Assembly: GCF_021390575.1 (NCBI RefSeq)
Contig: NZ_JAJEJQ010000003.1
Coordinates: 171,001 to 235,000, forward strand
DNA: 64,000 nt
DNA from: Paraburkholderia adhaesiva
GTDB lineage: Bacteria > Pseudomonadota > Gammaproteobacteria > Burkholderiales > Burkholderiaceae
Direction: 5' to 3'
The translations under genes were made by a program, and so were the position numbers. Below are positions 36,289-44,740 of this stretch, piece by piece. How positions within the stretch are numbered: the stretch's first letter is position 1; each line of letters begins with the position of its first letter. Under the pieces are notes generated by a model. The model was not told where the DNA came from. It did no database searches and saw only the letters and a program-made list of their open reading frames with translations.

Positions 36289-36969
36289 TGATACTCCTGC
36301 TTCCTGCTATTGATGAATCGTCCGGCAAAGCGCCGAAAACCGCAGTCGCGCCGTCGGCCGCCGCGCGTTGATGTGGCGCGTTGATGTGGCGCGCTGGCGA
36401 TTCCGTGCGCAAAACTGTGCGGCGCGAACAAGGTAATGCCGGGTGGCGAACGCATCGCCCATGATTGGTTACCGTCGCTACGGTACGAATTGGCACCCTG
36501 CTGCTGGTAGCTAGGGTTATCCCCTGGAATTTGGCGAAAGCGCAGTACATCGGATGGCTCGCGCACGCAGGCTGCCAGCTCGAAATGGCGCAAACCGTCT
36601 ATCGAAGGGGCACAGCGCGTAAGCCCGCCCCGCTCTTGCCTGTGTGGTTCATGCCACCCATCGCCGGTAGACAGATAAGTAAAACGGATACCTGGATAAC
36701 CATCGAGAAAGTGCGCCGGGTTAAATTCTGTCCGGCCTCCTGGCTCTGATCGGCGTACACCCTTGCGACCCGTTCGCCAACGGCGTGTTCGCGATGTGCA
36801 TCGCGCCGGGCTCGCGGCTCACAAACTTCGGCGTGCCGGGCAAACTCGCGCGGCGTCCACGCCCAGGCGGCCAGCACCGGTCGTGAAGCCGCGTTAGTAT
36901 CCGAATCGTTTTCCGTTACCCGACAGGCACCGACATGTGCAGCCGCGCCTCGATTGCTGGGCCGACGAA
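36289..36969. other. Intergenic region upstream of ligJ operon and antiporter
   Basis: No credible gene in about 680 bp. It carries the second copy of the shared motif and must contain the divergent promoters for ligJ and the Na+/H+ antiporter. Confidence 0.45.
36675..36692. promoter_or_regulatory. Motif shared with the MFS upstream region (copy 2)
   Basis: ATAAGTAAAACGGATACC, 16 of 18 identical to 31450-31467. It lies about 390 bp upstream of ligJ. Confidence 0.35.
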
Positions 36970-38553
36970 ATGAACAATGTCGAGTTCTTTCACACCCTGC
37001 TGGTCCTCATCGCCGGCGCGGGCGTGCTGACGTGGCTCGCGGAGCGCCTCGCCATCGCGCCCGCCGTGGTGCTGCTGTTGGGCGGCTCCGCCATTGCGCT
37101 CACGGGCGGCCCCGCACCCGACATGGACCCCGACCTTCTGCTCGCGGCGGTCCTGCCGCCGCTGCTCATGTCGAGTTCGTTCTACACCGCGTGGAAGGAT
37201 TTCCGGCGCGAGATCGGCACCATTTCCTCACTCGTGCTGGGCGCGGTGGCATTCACGACCGTCGCGGTGGCCGTTGCCGTGCACGCCGTCGAGCCAGCGC
37301 TGCCGTGGGCCGCATGCTTCGCGCTTGGCGCGATCGTCTCGCCGCCCGACGCCGTCGCCGCCAAAGCGATGCTGCAACGCTTCCCGTTGCCCACACGACT
37401 CGTTACCGTGCTGGAGGGCGAGAGCCTCGTCAACGATGCGTCGGGTCTGCTGCTCTATCAGATGGCCATCGCTGCAGCGGTCGCCGGCGCGTTCACCGCG
37501 CCCCGCGCGGCCGTCGTGTTCTCGATGCTCACCTTGATCGGCGTGACCGTCGGCGCCCTTTGCGGGTATGGCATGACGTGGCTCATCAAGCGCCTTGGCG
37601 AACCGATGCTCAGCATCATGCTGACGTTCGTGATGGCCTGGGCCAGCTATGCGATCGCCGAGGCACTGCACGGGTCCGGCGTGCTCGCGGTCGTGACCTG
37701 CGGGCTCGTACTCGGAATTCGCCAGCATCAGTCATTCGACGCGTCCACTCGCATCAAGGCGGAGGCGTCGTGGGAAGTCATCGTGTTCGTGCTCGACGCG
37801 TTCGTTTTCATCCTGATCGGCCTCGCGCTGCACGGCATTCTCACGCGCATGCAAGCGCAAAGCGCACTGTTTACCGCCGGGCTCGGGGTCGCGTTTGCCG
37901 CCACCGCGGCCGCGATCGTCGCGCGAATCGTGTGGGTGGTTCTTGCGATCTGGCTGCCGTCGGGGATCGCCGCGCGGCGCGGCTTGCGGGTGCGTGCGTG
38001 GGGCTTCGGCGAGACGTGCGTGCTCGGCTGGGCGGGTATGCGCGGCGTCGTGAGCCTCGCGGCCGCGCTCGCCCTGCCCGACGGCTTTCCGGGCCGCGAT
38101 GTCATCATCTTCAGCACATTCATCGTGATCTTCGCGACGCTCGTCATTCAGGGTCTCTCGCTCGCCCCACTGATCCGACTGCTGCATCTGCACGCGATGA
38201 AACACGCGAGCATGTCCGAACTTGAAGCGCGCTCGCTTGCGTTCCGTGCGGCGCTGGTCGAACTCGAGAAAATCTCGGAAACGACAACGGAAGACGAATG
38301 CGAAATCGTGCAACGCCTGCTCGACGAATACCGCCTTCGCGTGCGTGCCAATGAAAACGCGCATGCGTCCGGCGCCGCACATGTGGAACGGCGCGCAAAG
38401 CATCTGCGGCTGGAGCTCGCGCTGGTGGCGAAGTCACGCGAGGCGCTGCTCAGGCTGCACGACGAAAACCGCATTCAGGATGCCGTCTTGCACCGTATTG
38501 AAAACGAGCTCGATCTCGAGGAATTCAGGCTACAGCGCCTGCTCGAACCCTGA
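36970..38553 (+). CDS. Na+/H+ antiporter, CPA1 family
   Basis: 527-residue inner-membrane exchanger with about 12 helices (residues 1-410) and a 115-residue charged cytoplasmic tail predicted to be coiled coil (ELEARSLAFRAALVELEKIS onward). CPA1 features are VSPPDAVAAKAML, GESLVNDASGLLLY with the ion-binding Asn-Asp pair, and WAGMRGVVSLAAALALP. ATG 36970 is preferred to one 11 codons upstream by match to family N termini. Exports Na+ (or K+) for protons; role in pH or salt homeostasis is inferred. Confidence 0.92.
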   Translation: MNNVEFFHTLLVLIAGAGVLTWLAERLAIAPAVVLLLGGSAIALTGGPAPDMDPDLLLAAVLPPLLMSSSFYTAWKDFRREIGTISSLVLGAVAFTTVAVAVAVHAVEPALPWAACFALGAIVSPPDAVAAKAMLQRFPLPTRLVTVLEGESLVNDASGLLLYQMAIAAAVAGAFTAPRAAVVFSMLTLIGVTVGALCGYGMTWLIKRLGEPMLSIMLTFVMAWASYAIAEALHGSGVLAVVTCGLVLGIRQHQSFDASTRIKAEASWEVIVFVLDAFVFILIGLALHGILTRMQAQSALFTAGLGVAFAATAAAIVARIVWVVLAIWLPSGIAARRGLRVRAWGFGETCVLGWAGMRGVVSLAAALALPDGFPGRDVIIFSTFIVIFATLVIQGLSLAPLIRLLHLHAMKHASMSELEARSLAFRAALVELEKISETTTEDECEIVQRLLDEYRLRVRANENAHASGAAHVERRAKHLRLELALVAKSREALLRLHDENRIQDAVLHRIENELDLEEFRLQRLLEP

Positions 38554-38569
38554 TCGGCGCGCGTGCGGG

Positions 38570-39487
38570 CTACGCCTTGCTGCCGGCTCGCGTCTGCGCG
38601 ACGCGCGAGCGCAGGCGCGGCGTGGCGAAATCGAGAAATGCGCGCAGCTTGAGCGGCAGCGGAGCCTGGCCCGCATGCACGAGGCTGATCGGCCAGGGCG
38701 GCGGCTCGAAGGCTTCGAGCACGATGTCGAGCTTGCCGTCCTCGAGCGCGTCCTTGATCTGATACGACAACACGCGAGTGAGCCCGACACCCAGCATCGC
38801 GGCTTCGATTGCGGCATCAACCGTGTTGACGACGAGCCGCGAATGCACCGCGACCTGCGCGGGTGCCTTGTCCACCTGCAGCACCCAGTGGCGCGCGGTC
38901 CCCAACCCCTCGACCGTGATGCACCGATGGCCAGCGATATCGCGCGGTACCTGTGGCACGCCATGCTCGGCGAGGTAACCGGGACTCGCGCACATGACAC
39001 GCCTAATCGCGCCTAAACCGATCGCCACGCTCGCGCTATCGGGCAGATCGCCGATGCGGACCGCAACGTCGATGTGCTCTTCGAGCAGATTGACCACGCG
39101 ATCGAGCAGCACAAGCCGAACGTCGATCTCCGGATAGTGCGCGAGAAAGTCCGCCACCACCGGCACGACATGCAAGCGTCCGAACACGACCGGCGCAGTG
39201 ATCGTGAGGTCACCTTTGGGCGCGGTGTACTCGCCGGTCGCAGCGCGCTCGGCCTCGCCGACGTCCTCAAGAATGCGCCGGCATGCGGCCACGTACGACA
39301 CGCCGGCTTCGGTCAGCGAGAGCTGGCGTGTCGTGCGGGTGAGCAGGCGCGTCTTGAGCTGCGCCTCGAGTTCGGCAACTTTGCGGCTCACTGTGGCGAG
39401 CGGCATACCAAGCTGCCGTGCCGCGGCGGAGAGACTGCCCGCGTCGACCACGGCCACCAGCACGGACATCGATTCGAGGCGATCCAC
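38570..39487 (-). CDS. LysR-family regulator (CrgA-like)
   Basis: 305-residue regulator beginning MDRLESMSVLVAVVDAGSLS with HTH LGMPLATVSRKVAELEAQL, the typical opening of the CrgA/DsdC-like branch common in Burkholderia, followed by an effector domain. Convergent with the antiporter gene. Target unknown. Confidence 0.88.
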   Translation of the reverse strand: MDRLESMSVLVAVVDAGSLSAAARQLGMPLATVSRKVAELEAQLKTRLLTRTTRQLSLTEAGVSYVAACRRILEDVGEAERAATGEYTAPKGDLTITAPVVFGRLHVVPVVADFLAHYPEIDVRLVLLDRVVNLLEEHIDVAVRIGDLPDSASVAIGLGAIRRVMCASPGYLAEHGVPQVPRDIAGHRCITVEGLGTARHWVLQVDKAPAQVAVHSRLVVNTVDAAIEAAMLGVGLTRVLSYQIKDALEDGKLDIVLEAFEPPPWPISLVHAGQAPLPLKLRAFLDFATPRLRSRVAQTRAGSKA

Positions 39488-39871
39488 CGGATTCCCATAG
39501 GACGGAACGTTGATGGCCGATCTTGCCGGATTCTTCCCGCAGGCGAAAGCACGTAACGCGGCGCGGGCGAGACGGCAGAAACCTCAACGGTGCGATCGGC
39601 TTTCTGGTGGGGCGAGCTGCAGTTCGGGTCTGCGCCCATGGTTCATTCGATGAACGCGGCGCGCGTGTGTATGACCACGCCCGGCGGTTGTGTCGAAGCA
39701 AACCGCCTGGTTGTGCCGCACGCGACCCGCGCGGCGCATGCCATTACCGCGCATGCACGAATCGCTCGCCGGACGGCTTGGATGGTACAAACGCCCCGCG
39801 TCGTACGAACGACGAAACGGTGTCGAGCCCGGCAATCAGTCACCACGGCGAACGCTGTAACTGTGGAACCG
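39488..39871. other. Intergenic region, no supported gene
   Basis: Long open frames cross this region on both strands, but they are extensions of shadows with unlikely Arg/Ala/Thr composition. Probably only the LysR promoter lies here. Confidence 0.4.
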
Positions 39872-40282
39872 CTATTCGTGCGCCGGATCATGGCAGCAAA
39901 CGCAAATCTTGTTGCCTTCTGGATCGCGAAAATATGCGCCGTAGTAGTGAGGGTGATATTGAGGTCGCAAGCCAGGCGGGCCTTCGGATGTCCCCCCACC
40001 GGCGAGCGCAATGGCATGCACCGCGTCGACGCACCCCCTGTCCGGCGCCAGCAGCGCCACCATCTGGCCGTTACCGGGCTGTGCACGATCGCCGTCGTAG
40101 GATGTTCCGACGATGACAAGTGGACGCGGTACGCCCGGCGCCATCCAGCCCGCCCAGGTACCCGACCATGGGGTATCGCGCTCGCAGAACTTCAACGTGT
40201 GTCCGAGCGCTTGCATGATGGCGGAATAGAACTCGAAAGCGCGATCGAAGTCGTTAATTCCGATGAAGATGTGCGAAATCAT
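39872..40282 (-). CDS. VOC-family (glyoxalase-like) protein
   Basis: 136-residue two-module vicinal-oxygen-chelate protein (MISHIFIGINDFDRAFEFYS at the N terminus; YGAYFRDPEGNKICVCCH at the C terminus, with Glu/His positions of metal ligands). Divergent from a second VOC gene 78 bp away; the two are paralogues. Substrate not predictable. Confidence 0.85.
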   Translation of the reverse strand: MISHIFIGINDFDRAFEFYSAIMQALGHTLKFCERDTPWSGTWAGWMAPGVPRPLVIVGTSYDGDRAQPGNGQMVALLAPDRGCVDAVHAIALAGGGTSEGPPGLRPQYHPHYYGAYFRDPEGNKICVCCHDPAHE

Positions 40283-40360
40283 CTCGTCCTTTTTCGGTAC
40301 GGGCGGCGCAACCGTCGTCGCTAGAATGAAGTGCGTTCAACTCCCATTGGCGAAACTCGC

Positions 40361-40759
40361 ATGCAACTTATCGACCACGTTTCAATCGGTGTGCCCGACA
40401 TCGACGCTGCCAGGCCATTCTACGACGCGATCATGGCGGCACTCGGCGCATCGAAGGTCTACGACCGGCCGCAGGCGCTTGGCTACGGCGAGCGCTGCTC
40501 GCAAACCGACACGATGTCGACATTTCTCGCGGTCTATCTCGACGCGAGCGACATCAGTGTGAACAAGCGGCATTGGTGTTTCAAGGCGCAGACGCGCGCG
40601 CAGGTCGATACGTTTTTTGCGGCGGGCATCGCCAGTGGCGGACGGTCCGATGGCGAGCCGGGACTGCGTCCGCACTATCACGCGACCTACTACGCGGCGT
40701 TTCTGTTCGATCCTGCGGGCAACCGCGTCGAGGCCGTGTGCCACGCGGCATCGGTGTAA
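40361..40759 (+). CDS. VOC-family (glyoxalase-like) protein
   Basis: 132-residue paralogue of the divergent neighbour (MQLIDHVSIGVPDIDAARPF, YYAAFLFDPAGNRVEAVCH). The start ATG 40361 gives the family's usual N terminus; an upstream frame adds ten residues. It is the last gene before the replication origin. Confidence 0.85.
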   Translation: MQLIDHVSIGVPDIDAARPFYDAIMAALGASKVYDRPQALGYGERCSQTDTMSTFLAVYLDASDISVNKRHWCFKAQTRAQVDTFFAAGIASGGRSDGEPGLRPHYHATYYAAFLFDPAGNRVEAVCHAASV

Positions 40760-41399
40760 GTTCAGCGGTACTCGAAGTACTGACCTACGCGGAAAGGTGC
40801 ACTTCCGTGGGACGGTTCGCAAGCAGATGTCGACTGGATTAGTTGCCGAAGCGTTCGCCCGAAACGCCTGGTAATCCGCTGATGGCTCAGGACTGCGACA
40901 TCCGTTTGGCGTACGCCAGGTCACCGCAAATCTCGGTGAAGTGGACCTTTGAGCGTTGACGTTCACCCGCTTAATAGTGTTTTGGCCGTATTCCGTCCCA
41001 TTTCGGGTGACCTGGAGTCGGTAACCGGATATGGGACCCGGTGACCTCGATTACTGTGATCGGCGTCGTCGGATCGCCGCATCAAGTTCATCAGCTGACC
41101 AGCAAGGTCTTCCTCGACGAGGCAGTCACCCAGGAATGTATTAGGAAGGCGGGTTCTGGAGAGCGATATTCATCCCACAAGGGGTTACCTTTGATGCTTC
41201 AAGCTTCCCATAGGTCGTGACCATTCGGACATTTGGTTTTTAAAATCTTGAGGTTAGCGATGATTCAGAAGGTAGAACCTGAAGAAATGGGGCGGGTTTG
41301 TGGTTCGGCTATGGACGATTCGGAGCCGTAGAGACGGGAAGGTAGCTAGAAATGGGACCTGTGCGGTTGGTGACCACTTACTTGTCGACAGGGTCCCGG

Positions 41400-41480
41400 T
41401 TTTGGGAGACGTTTTTATCTCTCTGCACGTGTTTCAGTGTTTACCTATAACGCTTTAACAACTTTAGTAAACCTTTAGCA
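41400..41480. other. AT-rich candidate DNA-unwinding element
   Basis: A locally AT-rich stretch (GTTTTTATCTC, TTTACCTATAACGCTTTAAC, AACTTTAGTAAACCTTTAG) directly left of the phased six-iteron block, where replication origins usually melt. Assigned by composition and position only. Confidence 0.45.
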
Positions 41481-41566
41481 GTCTGGAAGCCTTACCTGGC
41501 AAGGCTTTGCGGGCGATTTGGTTGCGCGTTATGGGATTTCGGGTACGCGCTATGGGTATTTCGGGC

Positions 41567-41575
41567 TGTGGATAT
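41567..41575 (-). other. DnaA-box-like site within a degenerate iteron
   Basis: TGTGGATAT matches the reverse of the DnaA box TTATCCACA at 8 of 9 positions and overlaps the degenerate iteron at 41564. Confidence 0.45.
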
Positions 41576-41609
41576 GGGAACTCGGTATCCGGGTATGGGT
41601 TATCGGGGC

Positions 41610-41618
41610 TGTGGATAT
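41610..41618 (-). other. DnaA-box-like site within a degenerate iteron
   Basis: A second TGTGGATAT, overlapping the degenerate iteron at 41607, 43 bp from the first. Confidence 0.45.
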
Positions 41619-42049
41619 GGGGGAATGGTCTCGTTTTATGGTGTGAACGTACTGGAAGTGCCAAGGTATCGTGATATGGGATGCACCAAAGGTCACTATC
41701 TATGGTGTCACGGGCGGGTTCGAGGGACGTGTTTTCGGGTCTTCGCAGTCTAATAGGTTGCCTGTTATGGGAGTTCCTGTTGGTCACCAATTATGGGGGC
41801 GCTAATTCGTGCGGTTTCAAGCGTTCCATCCGGTGGCCTGGATCGCCGCCTCACTCCGCTTGAGCGCCTCGTCGTGTAGTAATCAAAGGTCTCTGGTTAT
41901 GGGATCAGTCGAAGGTACCCAGATATGGTGTTTCCGCGGTGATCGCTCGTGGTTCTGAGCGATTTTCGCTTTGACTAGGTAGCGTGTTATGGGATAGCTG
42001 AAAGGTCGCTATTCATGGGATAGATTCTGGGTGACGCACGTCGGGTAGC

Positions 42050-42058
42050 TGTGGACAA
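42050..42058 (-). other. DnaA-box-like site
   Basis: TGTGGACAA, 8 of 9 to the DnaA box complement, in the gap between iterons at 42004 and 42075. Confidence 0.4.
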
Positions 42059-42321
42059 CCGGGACACGGGGAATTTCCCATAGTTGGATACCTTAACGGC
42101 GTTCTGGTGGAGAGTAAGTACTCACCTCTGTAGAAATGGTTGCTGGTTATGGGACTCAGGCAGGATCGATTACCCAGCAAAGGTATCTGCTTATGGGATT
42201 GCCAGTCGCACGTTCCGCCCGTGCTGCGGGCCACACCGTGCAGCGGCGGGATGTCAACCGGGGCACTCGACAATGTTGTTGCGTGGCACGGGTTGATTGC
42301 GTTCTTGAGTCACCTGTTCGC

Positions 42322-42339
42322 TTGGTATACAGTTACCAA
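42322..42339. promoter_or_regulatory. Inverted repeat before rep (possible autoregulatory operator)
   Basis: TTGGTA and TACCAA arms separated by six bases, 31 bp before the rep ATG. The arms contain the GGT/ACC halves of the iteron. Iteron Rep dimers often repress their own promoter through such inverted half-iterons; here this is inferred. Confidence 0.45.
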
Positions 42340-42369
42340 CCGATCAGGTTCCCTTCTAACGTGGGTCAC

Positions 42370-43743
42370 ATGGCAAGAAAAAAGGCCGATGCCGGCGATG
42401 CCGACAAGCAAGGCGCACTCATATTTCAGCAAGGCCAGCCGCCTGATCTCTTCCGCAAGGCCGTTCCGGCAATTCATATTGCGCCGAAGTCCGGGTCCAT
42501 CAGCCTTCAGCAGCGCAAGATGTTCAGTTCGCTGATCAAGAATGCCATTCGGCAGGACTCGCTTGAGCAGGGGCGTTCGTCGTTCGAGATCACAATCTCC
42601 GCGCTCTCGCAGGATGTTGATCTGAACAGCAACAACACTGAATACGTCAAGGAGACGATCAACTCGTTGATCAGTACGGTCGTCAACTGGGACTATCTTA
42701 CGCAGGACAAGCGCAGCATCTGGAAGGCGTCCGGCCTGCTCGCCGGGGCGGAACTCGAGCGCTCGGTGCTGCGCTATACGTTTTCCGAACAGATTCGCGG
42801 TGAACTGCTCAACCCGGAAATCTACGCGATGATCGATATGCGGATCACGCGTCAGTTCAGAAAGGCGCATTCGCTCGCGCTCTGGGAAAACGTCGTGCGT
42901 TACGAGGCGGTCGGAATGACTGCGCGCTTTCCGCTCGCGACGCTGCGAGATTTGATCCTTGGCCAGGACACCTCGGCACAGTCATACAAGCTGTACAAAC
43001 AGTTCAAGAGTCGAGTGCTCGTGCCGTGCATCAAGGAAGTGAACGAGATTTCGGATCATATCTTCGAACTCATCGAACACAAGGTTGGACGCTCGGTTGT
43101 CGCCCTTCAGTTTCGGGTGACGCGCAAGCCCGAGACCGACCCTTCGCAGGAATTGCGTGGGAACGAGACCGTGCTGATCGGCGAAATGTCGAAGTTCAGC
43201 ATTCCTGTCTCCGAGGCAAGGCGCCTGTTGAAGCAGTACGGCGACGAAAAGATCCGGACGGCGGTCGCCTATACTGCGGCGCGTATCGCGCAGAAGAACG
43301 CGGCGCCGCTTGCGAACGTGGCGGCCTACTTCCGCAAGGCGCTCATGCAGGGTTACGAGTTGCCGGGCGCCAACGCGGCAGGCGCGATGGCTGAATCGGT
43401 GAAGGCGCGCGAGAGCCAGGATCAGGTCAAGGATCGCTACATCGCCGCGAAGATCACGGAGGCGCGAGCTTACTTCAACGAACTCGAATATGACGACCAG
43501 ACCGCGCTGATCAAGCGCTACAACGAGACGGTCGGCATGGACAAGCTCAAGGTCTCGACGACGAAGGTGCCGAGCAAGATGGCATCGACCAACTTCTTCC
43601 GCTGGGTCGTCCTCGATACCTGGGGGCAACCGACGGCCGCGGATCTGCTCGAATTCCTGTTGAGTGGCCAACAGGGACCAGGTGCCGTGGATGGTCAGTC
43701 CACATCCGATATCGAACTCGCCCTGAAGGCGCGCGCTGAATAA
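42370..43743 (+). CDS. repA: Replication initiator protein (Rep_3/RepB superfamily)
   Basis: 457-residue initiator with the two winged-helix layout of Rep_3 proteins: WH1 about residues 30-200 (SISLQQRKMFSSLIKNAIRQ, SLWENVVRYEA-like ALWENVVRYEAVG) and WH2 about 205-350 (LRDLILGQDTSAQSYKLYKQ). It should bind the adjacent iterons and load the helicase. ATG 42370 has only a weak GTGGG site, and a GTG at 42361 is an alternative. The long upstream open frame enters the iteron region and is not coding. Longer than most plasmid Rep proteins because of a C-terminal extension of about 100 residues, seen in secondary-chromosome initiators. Confidence 0.92.
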   Translation: MARKKADAGDADKQGALIFQQGQPPDLFRKAVPAIHIAPKSGSISLQQRKMFSSLIKNAIRQDSLEQGRSSFEITISALSQDVDLNSNNTEYVKETINSLISTVVNWDYLTQDKRSIWKASGLLAGAELERSVLRYTFSEQIRGELLNPEIYAMIDMRITRQFRKAHSLALWENVVRYEAVGMTARFPLATLRDLILGQDTSAQSYKLYKQFKSRVLVPCIKEVNEISDHIFELIEHKVGRSVVALQFRVTRKPETDPSQELRGNETVLIGEMSKFSIPVSEARRLLKQYGDEKIRTAVAYTAARIAQKNAAPLANVAAYFRKALMQGYELPGANAAGAMAESVKARESQDQVKDRYIAAKITEARAYFNELEYDDQTALIKRYNETVGMDKLKVSTTKVPSKMASTNFFRWVVLDTWGQPTAADLLEFLLSGQQGPGAVDGQSTSDIELALKARAE

Positions 43744-43909
43744 GCACTGGTAGTGGCGCGCTGCGACTGTGTATGCGAGATCAAGTACGCGGTGCCGCGA
43801 ATTGCCTAAATTCTACGAATAAGCGGTTGTAAGTTAATTTGCACCGCTCGTCCCCTTCCAGTTGGCTTCGCGTTTGGCCAACTCCGGCTTTGATCCTGCA
43901 CTTTTCGAT

Positions 43910-43944
43910 CTCGCTCTGACTATGTCCGATGTAGTCTGAGCGAG
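43910..43944. other. Hairpin downstream of rep
   Basis: CTCGCTCTGACTA and TAGTCTGAGCGAG pair over 13 bp with one mismatch around a nine-base loop. No T tract follows, so it may be a protein site or weak terminator. Confidence 0.5.
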
Positions 43945-43971
43945 ACCTTCGTTACATTCCAATCTGACCGC

Positions 43972-43989
43972 GATCTCCACGTGGAGATC
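43972..43989. other. parS: parS-like palindrome 1
   Basis: GATCTCCACGTGGAGATC, perfect 18-bp palindrome centred on CACGTG as in bacterial parS sites. Confidence 0.7.
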
Positions 43990-44125
43990 GAAATCGGTAG
44001 TCCAGTATCCGATGAAACTTGACCGCGCGCGACAATTTTTTCGTCGATGGTGATCAAACGAGTCTCGATTTGACGCGTTTTCGTCATGGGCGGCTGTGCT
44101 GCTAGACGTGTTCGAGTTGGGTCGG

Positions 44126-44141
44126 ATCTCCACGTGAAGAT
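44126..44141. other. parS: parS-like palindrome 2
   Basis: ATCTCCACGTGAAGAT, one base from perfect symmetry (G to A in the right arm). Confidence 0.65.
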
Positions 44142-44206
44142 TTTCCTTTCTGACAATTTTGTGCCGGGTAAAGGCGTCGGTCGCGGAATCAAAGCGTTCC
44201 GGAGAT

Positions 44207-44222
44207 ATCTCCACGTGGAGAT
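44207..44222. other. parS: parS-like palindrome 3
   Basis: ATCTCCACGTGGAGAT, perfect 16-bp palindrome. Confidence 0.7.
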
Positions 44223-44370
44223 CAACATGGACCCGTGGTGTTGCGACTTGTGTTGAGTGTCTATCGATCCGTCGTGAATCGGAAGGCGATTAGCGCCATG
44301 AGTCTGTACGAGCACGCCGTTGGATCCAACTCAAGACACGTTGATCCGTAAATTTTGTAGATATGCTGCG

Positions 44371-44447
44371 CAGCCCGCAGCCCGCAGCCCGCAGCCCGCA
44401 GCCCGCAGCCCGCAGCCCGCAGCCCGCAGCCCGCAGCCCGCAGCCCG
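44371..44447. repeat. Tandem repeat: 11 copies of CAGCCCG
   Basis: Eleven uninterrupted copies of a 7-bp unit, between parS-like sites 3 and 4. Copy number is likely to vary by slippage. No function is known to me; not a multiple of three per unit, so not coding. Confidence 0.95.
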
Positions 44448-44489
44448 TATTCCTTTCGCTCCAGTTTGCAACCGCATCGGCAGGCGCGA

Positions 44490-44506
44490 ATTCTCCACGT
44501 GAAGAT
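44490..44506. other. parS: parS-like palindrome 4
   Basis: ATTCTCCACGTGAAGAT, core CTCCACGTGAAG, the same variant right arm as copy 2. Confidence 0.6.
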
Positions 44507-44678
44507 CGCGCATTAACTAAAATCTGCGCCGCAATAGCACTGCGCTGCCGCCTCTTTGCCGTCCGCGGCCACTCGCGACCTATCCTTTTGGCCAAACGGT
44601 TGTGAGTCGGCAACGGATTTGGCGGAAAACCTAGAATTTACTTTAACGTGCCGTTAGACTCCCAACTGGTGAGCTGGC

Positions 44679-44694
44679 GTCTCCACGTGGAGAG
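44679..44694. other. parS: parS-like palindrome 5
   Basis: GTCTCCACGTGGAGAG with the perfect core CTCCACGTGGAG, 47 bp before the parA start; binding here could repress parAB. Confidence 0.65.
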
Positions 44695-44740
44695 TGCACG
44701 AGGGTGATCGTCAGAGATTGAACATTGCATGGAGAACCGA

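Larger units (their letters stand above)
40995..42199. other. Replication origin: array of 21 iterons of 18 bp
   Basis: Consensus GGTNNCNNNNTATGGGAT. Plus-strand copies start at 41020, 41341, 41520, 41542, 41564, 41584, 41607, 41627, 41665, 41691, 41756, 41782, 41888, 41914, 41978, 42004, 42138 and 42182. Minus-strand copies cover 40995-41012, 41205-41222 and 42075-42092. Copies at 41564 and 41607 are degenerate (GGC start). The array lies directly upstream of the Rep_3 initiator gene, as in iteron plasmids and Burkholderia secondary chromosomes. The flanking 40760-40994 and 42200-42369 hold no gene. Confidence 0.88.
43744..44740. other. Intergenic partition region between rep and parA
   Basis: About 1 kb without a gene, holding five CACGTG-centred palindromes, a 13-bp hairpin and an 11-copy heptamer repeat, each listed separately. 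The last palindrome lies about 50 bp before parA and may overlap its promoter. Confidence 0.7.

Noticed and set aside
39590..40324. 244-codon plus-strand frame over the VOC gene
   Set aside because: It is antisense to a well-supported VOC gene and has unlikely composition.
41015..42200. Possible CRISPR array because of short repeats at irregular spacing
   Set aside because: Repeats are degenerate 18-mers with N positions, variable spacing and both orientations, beside a Rep gene; no cas genes. They are iterons.
42136..42369. Upstream extension of the rep reading frame through the last iterons
   Set aside because: The added residues look non-coding and would overlap the iteron array and operator; ATG 42370 gives the family's N terminus.
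44320..44605. Open frames of repeated Arg-Ser-Pro-Gln or Ala-Ala-Gly-Cys residues
   Set aside because: These are translations of the CAGCCCG tandem repeat in different frames, without start context.
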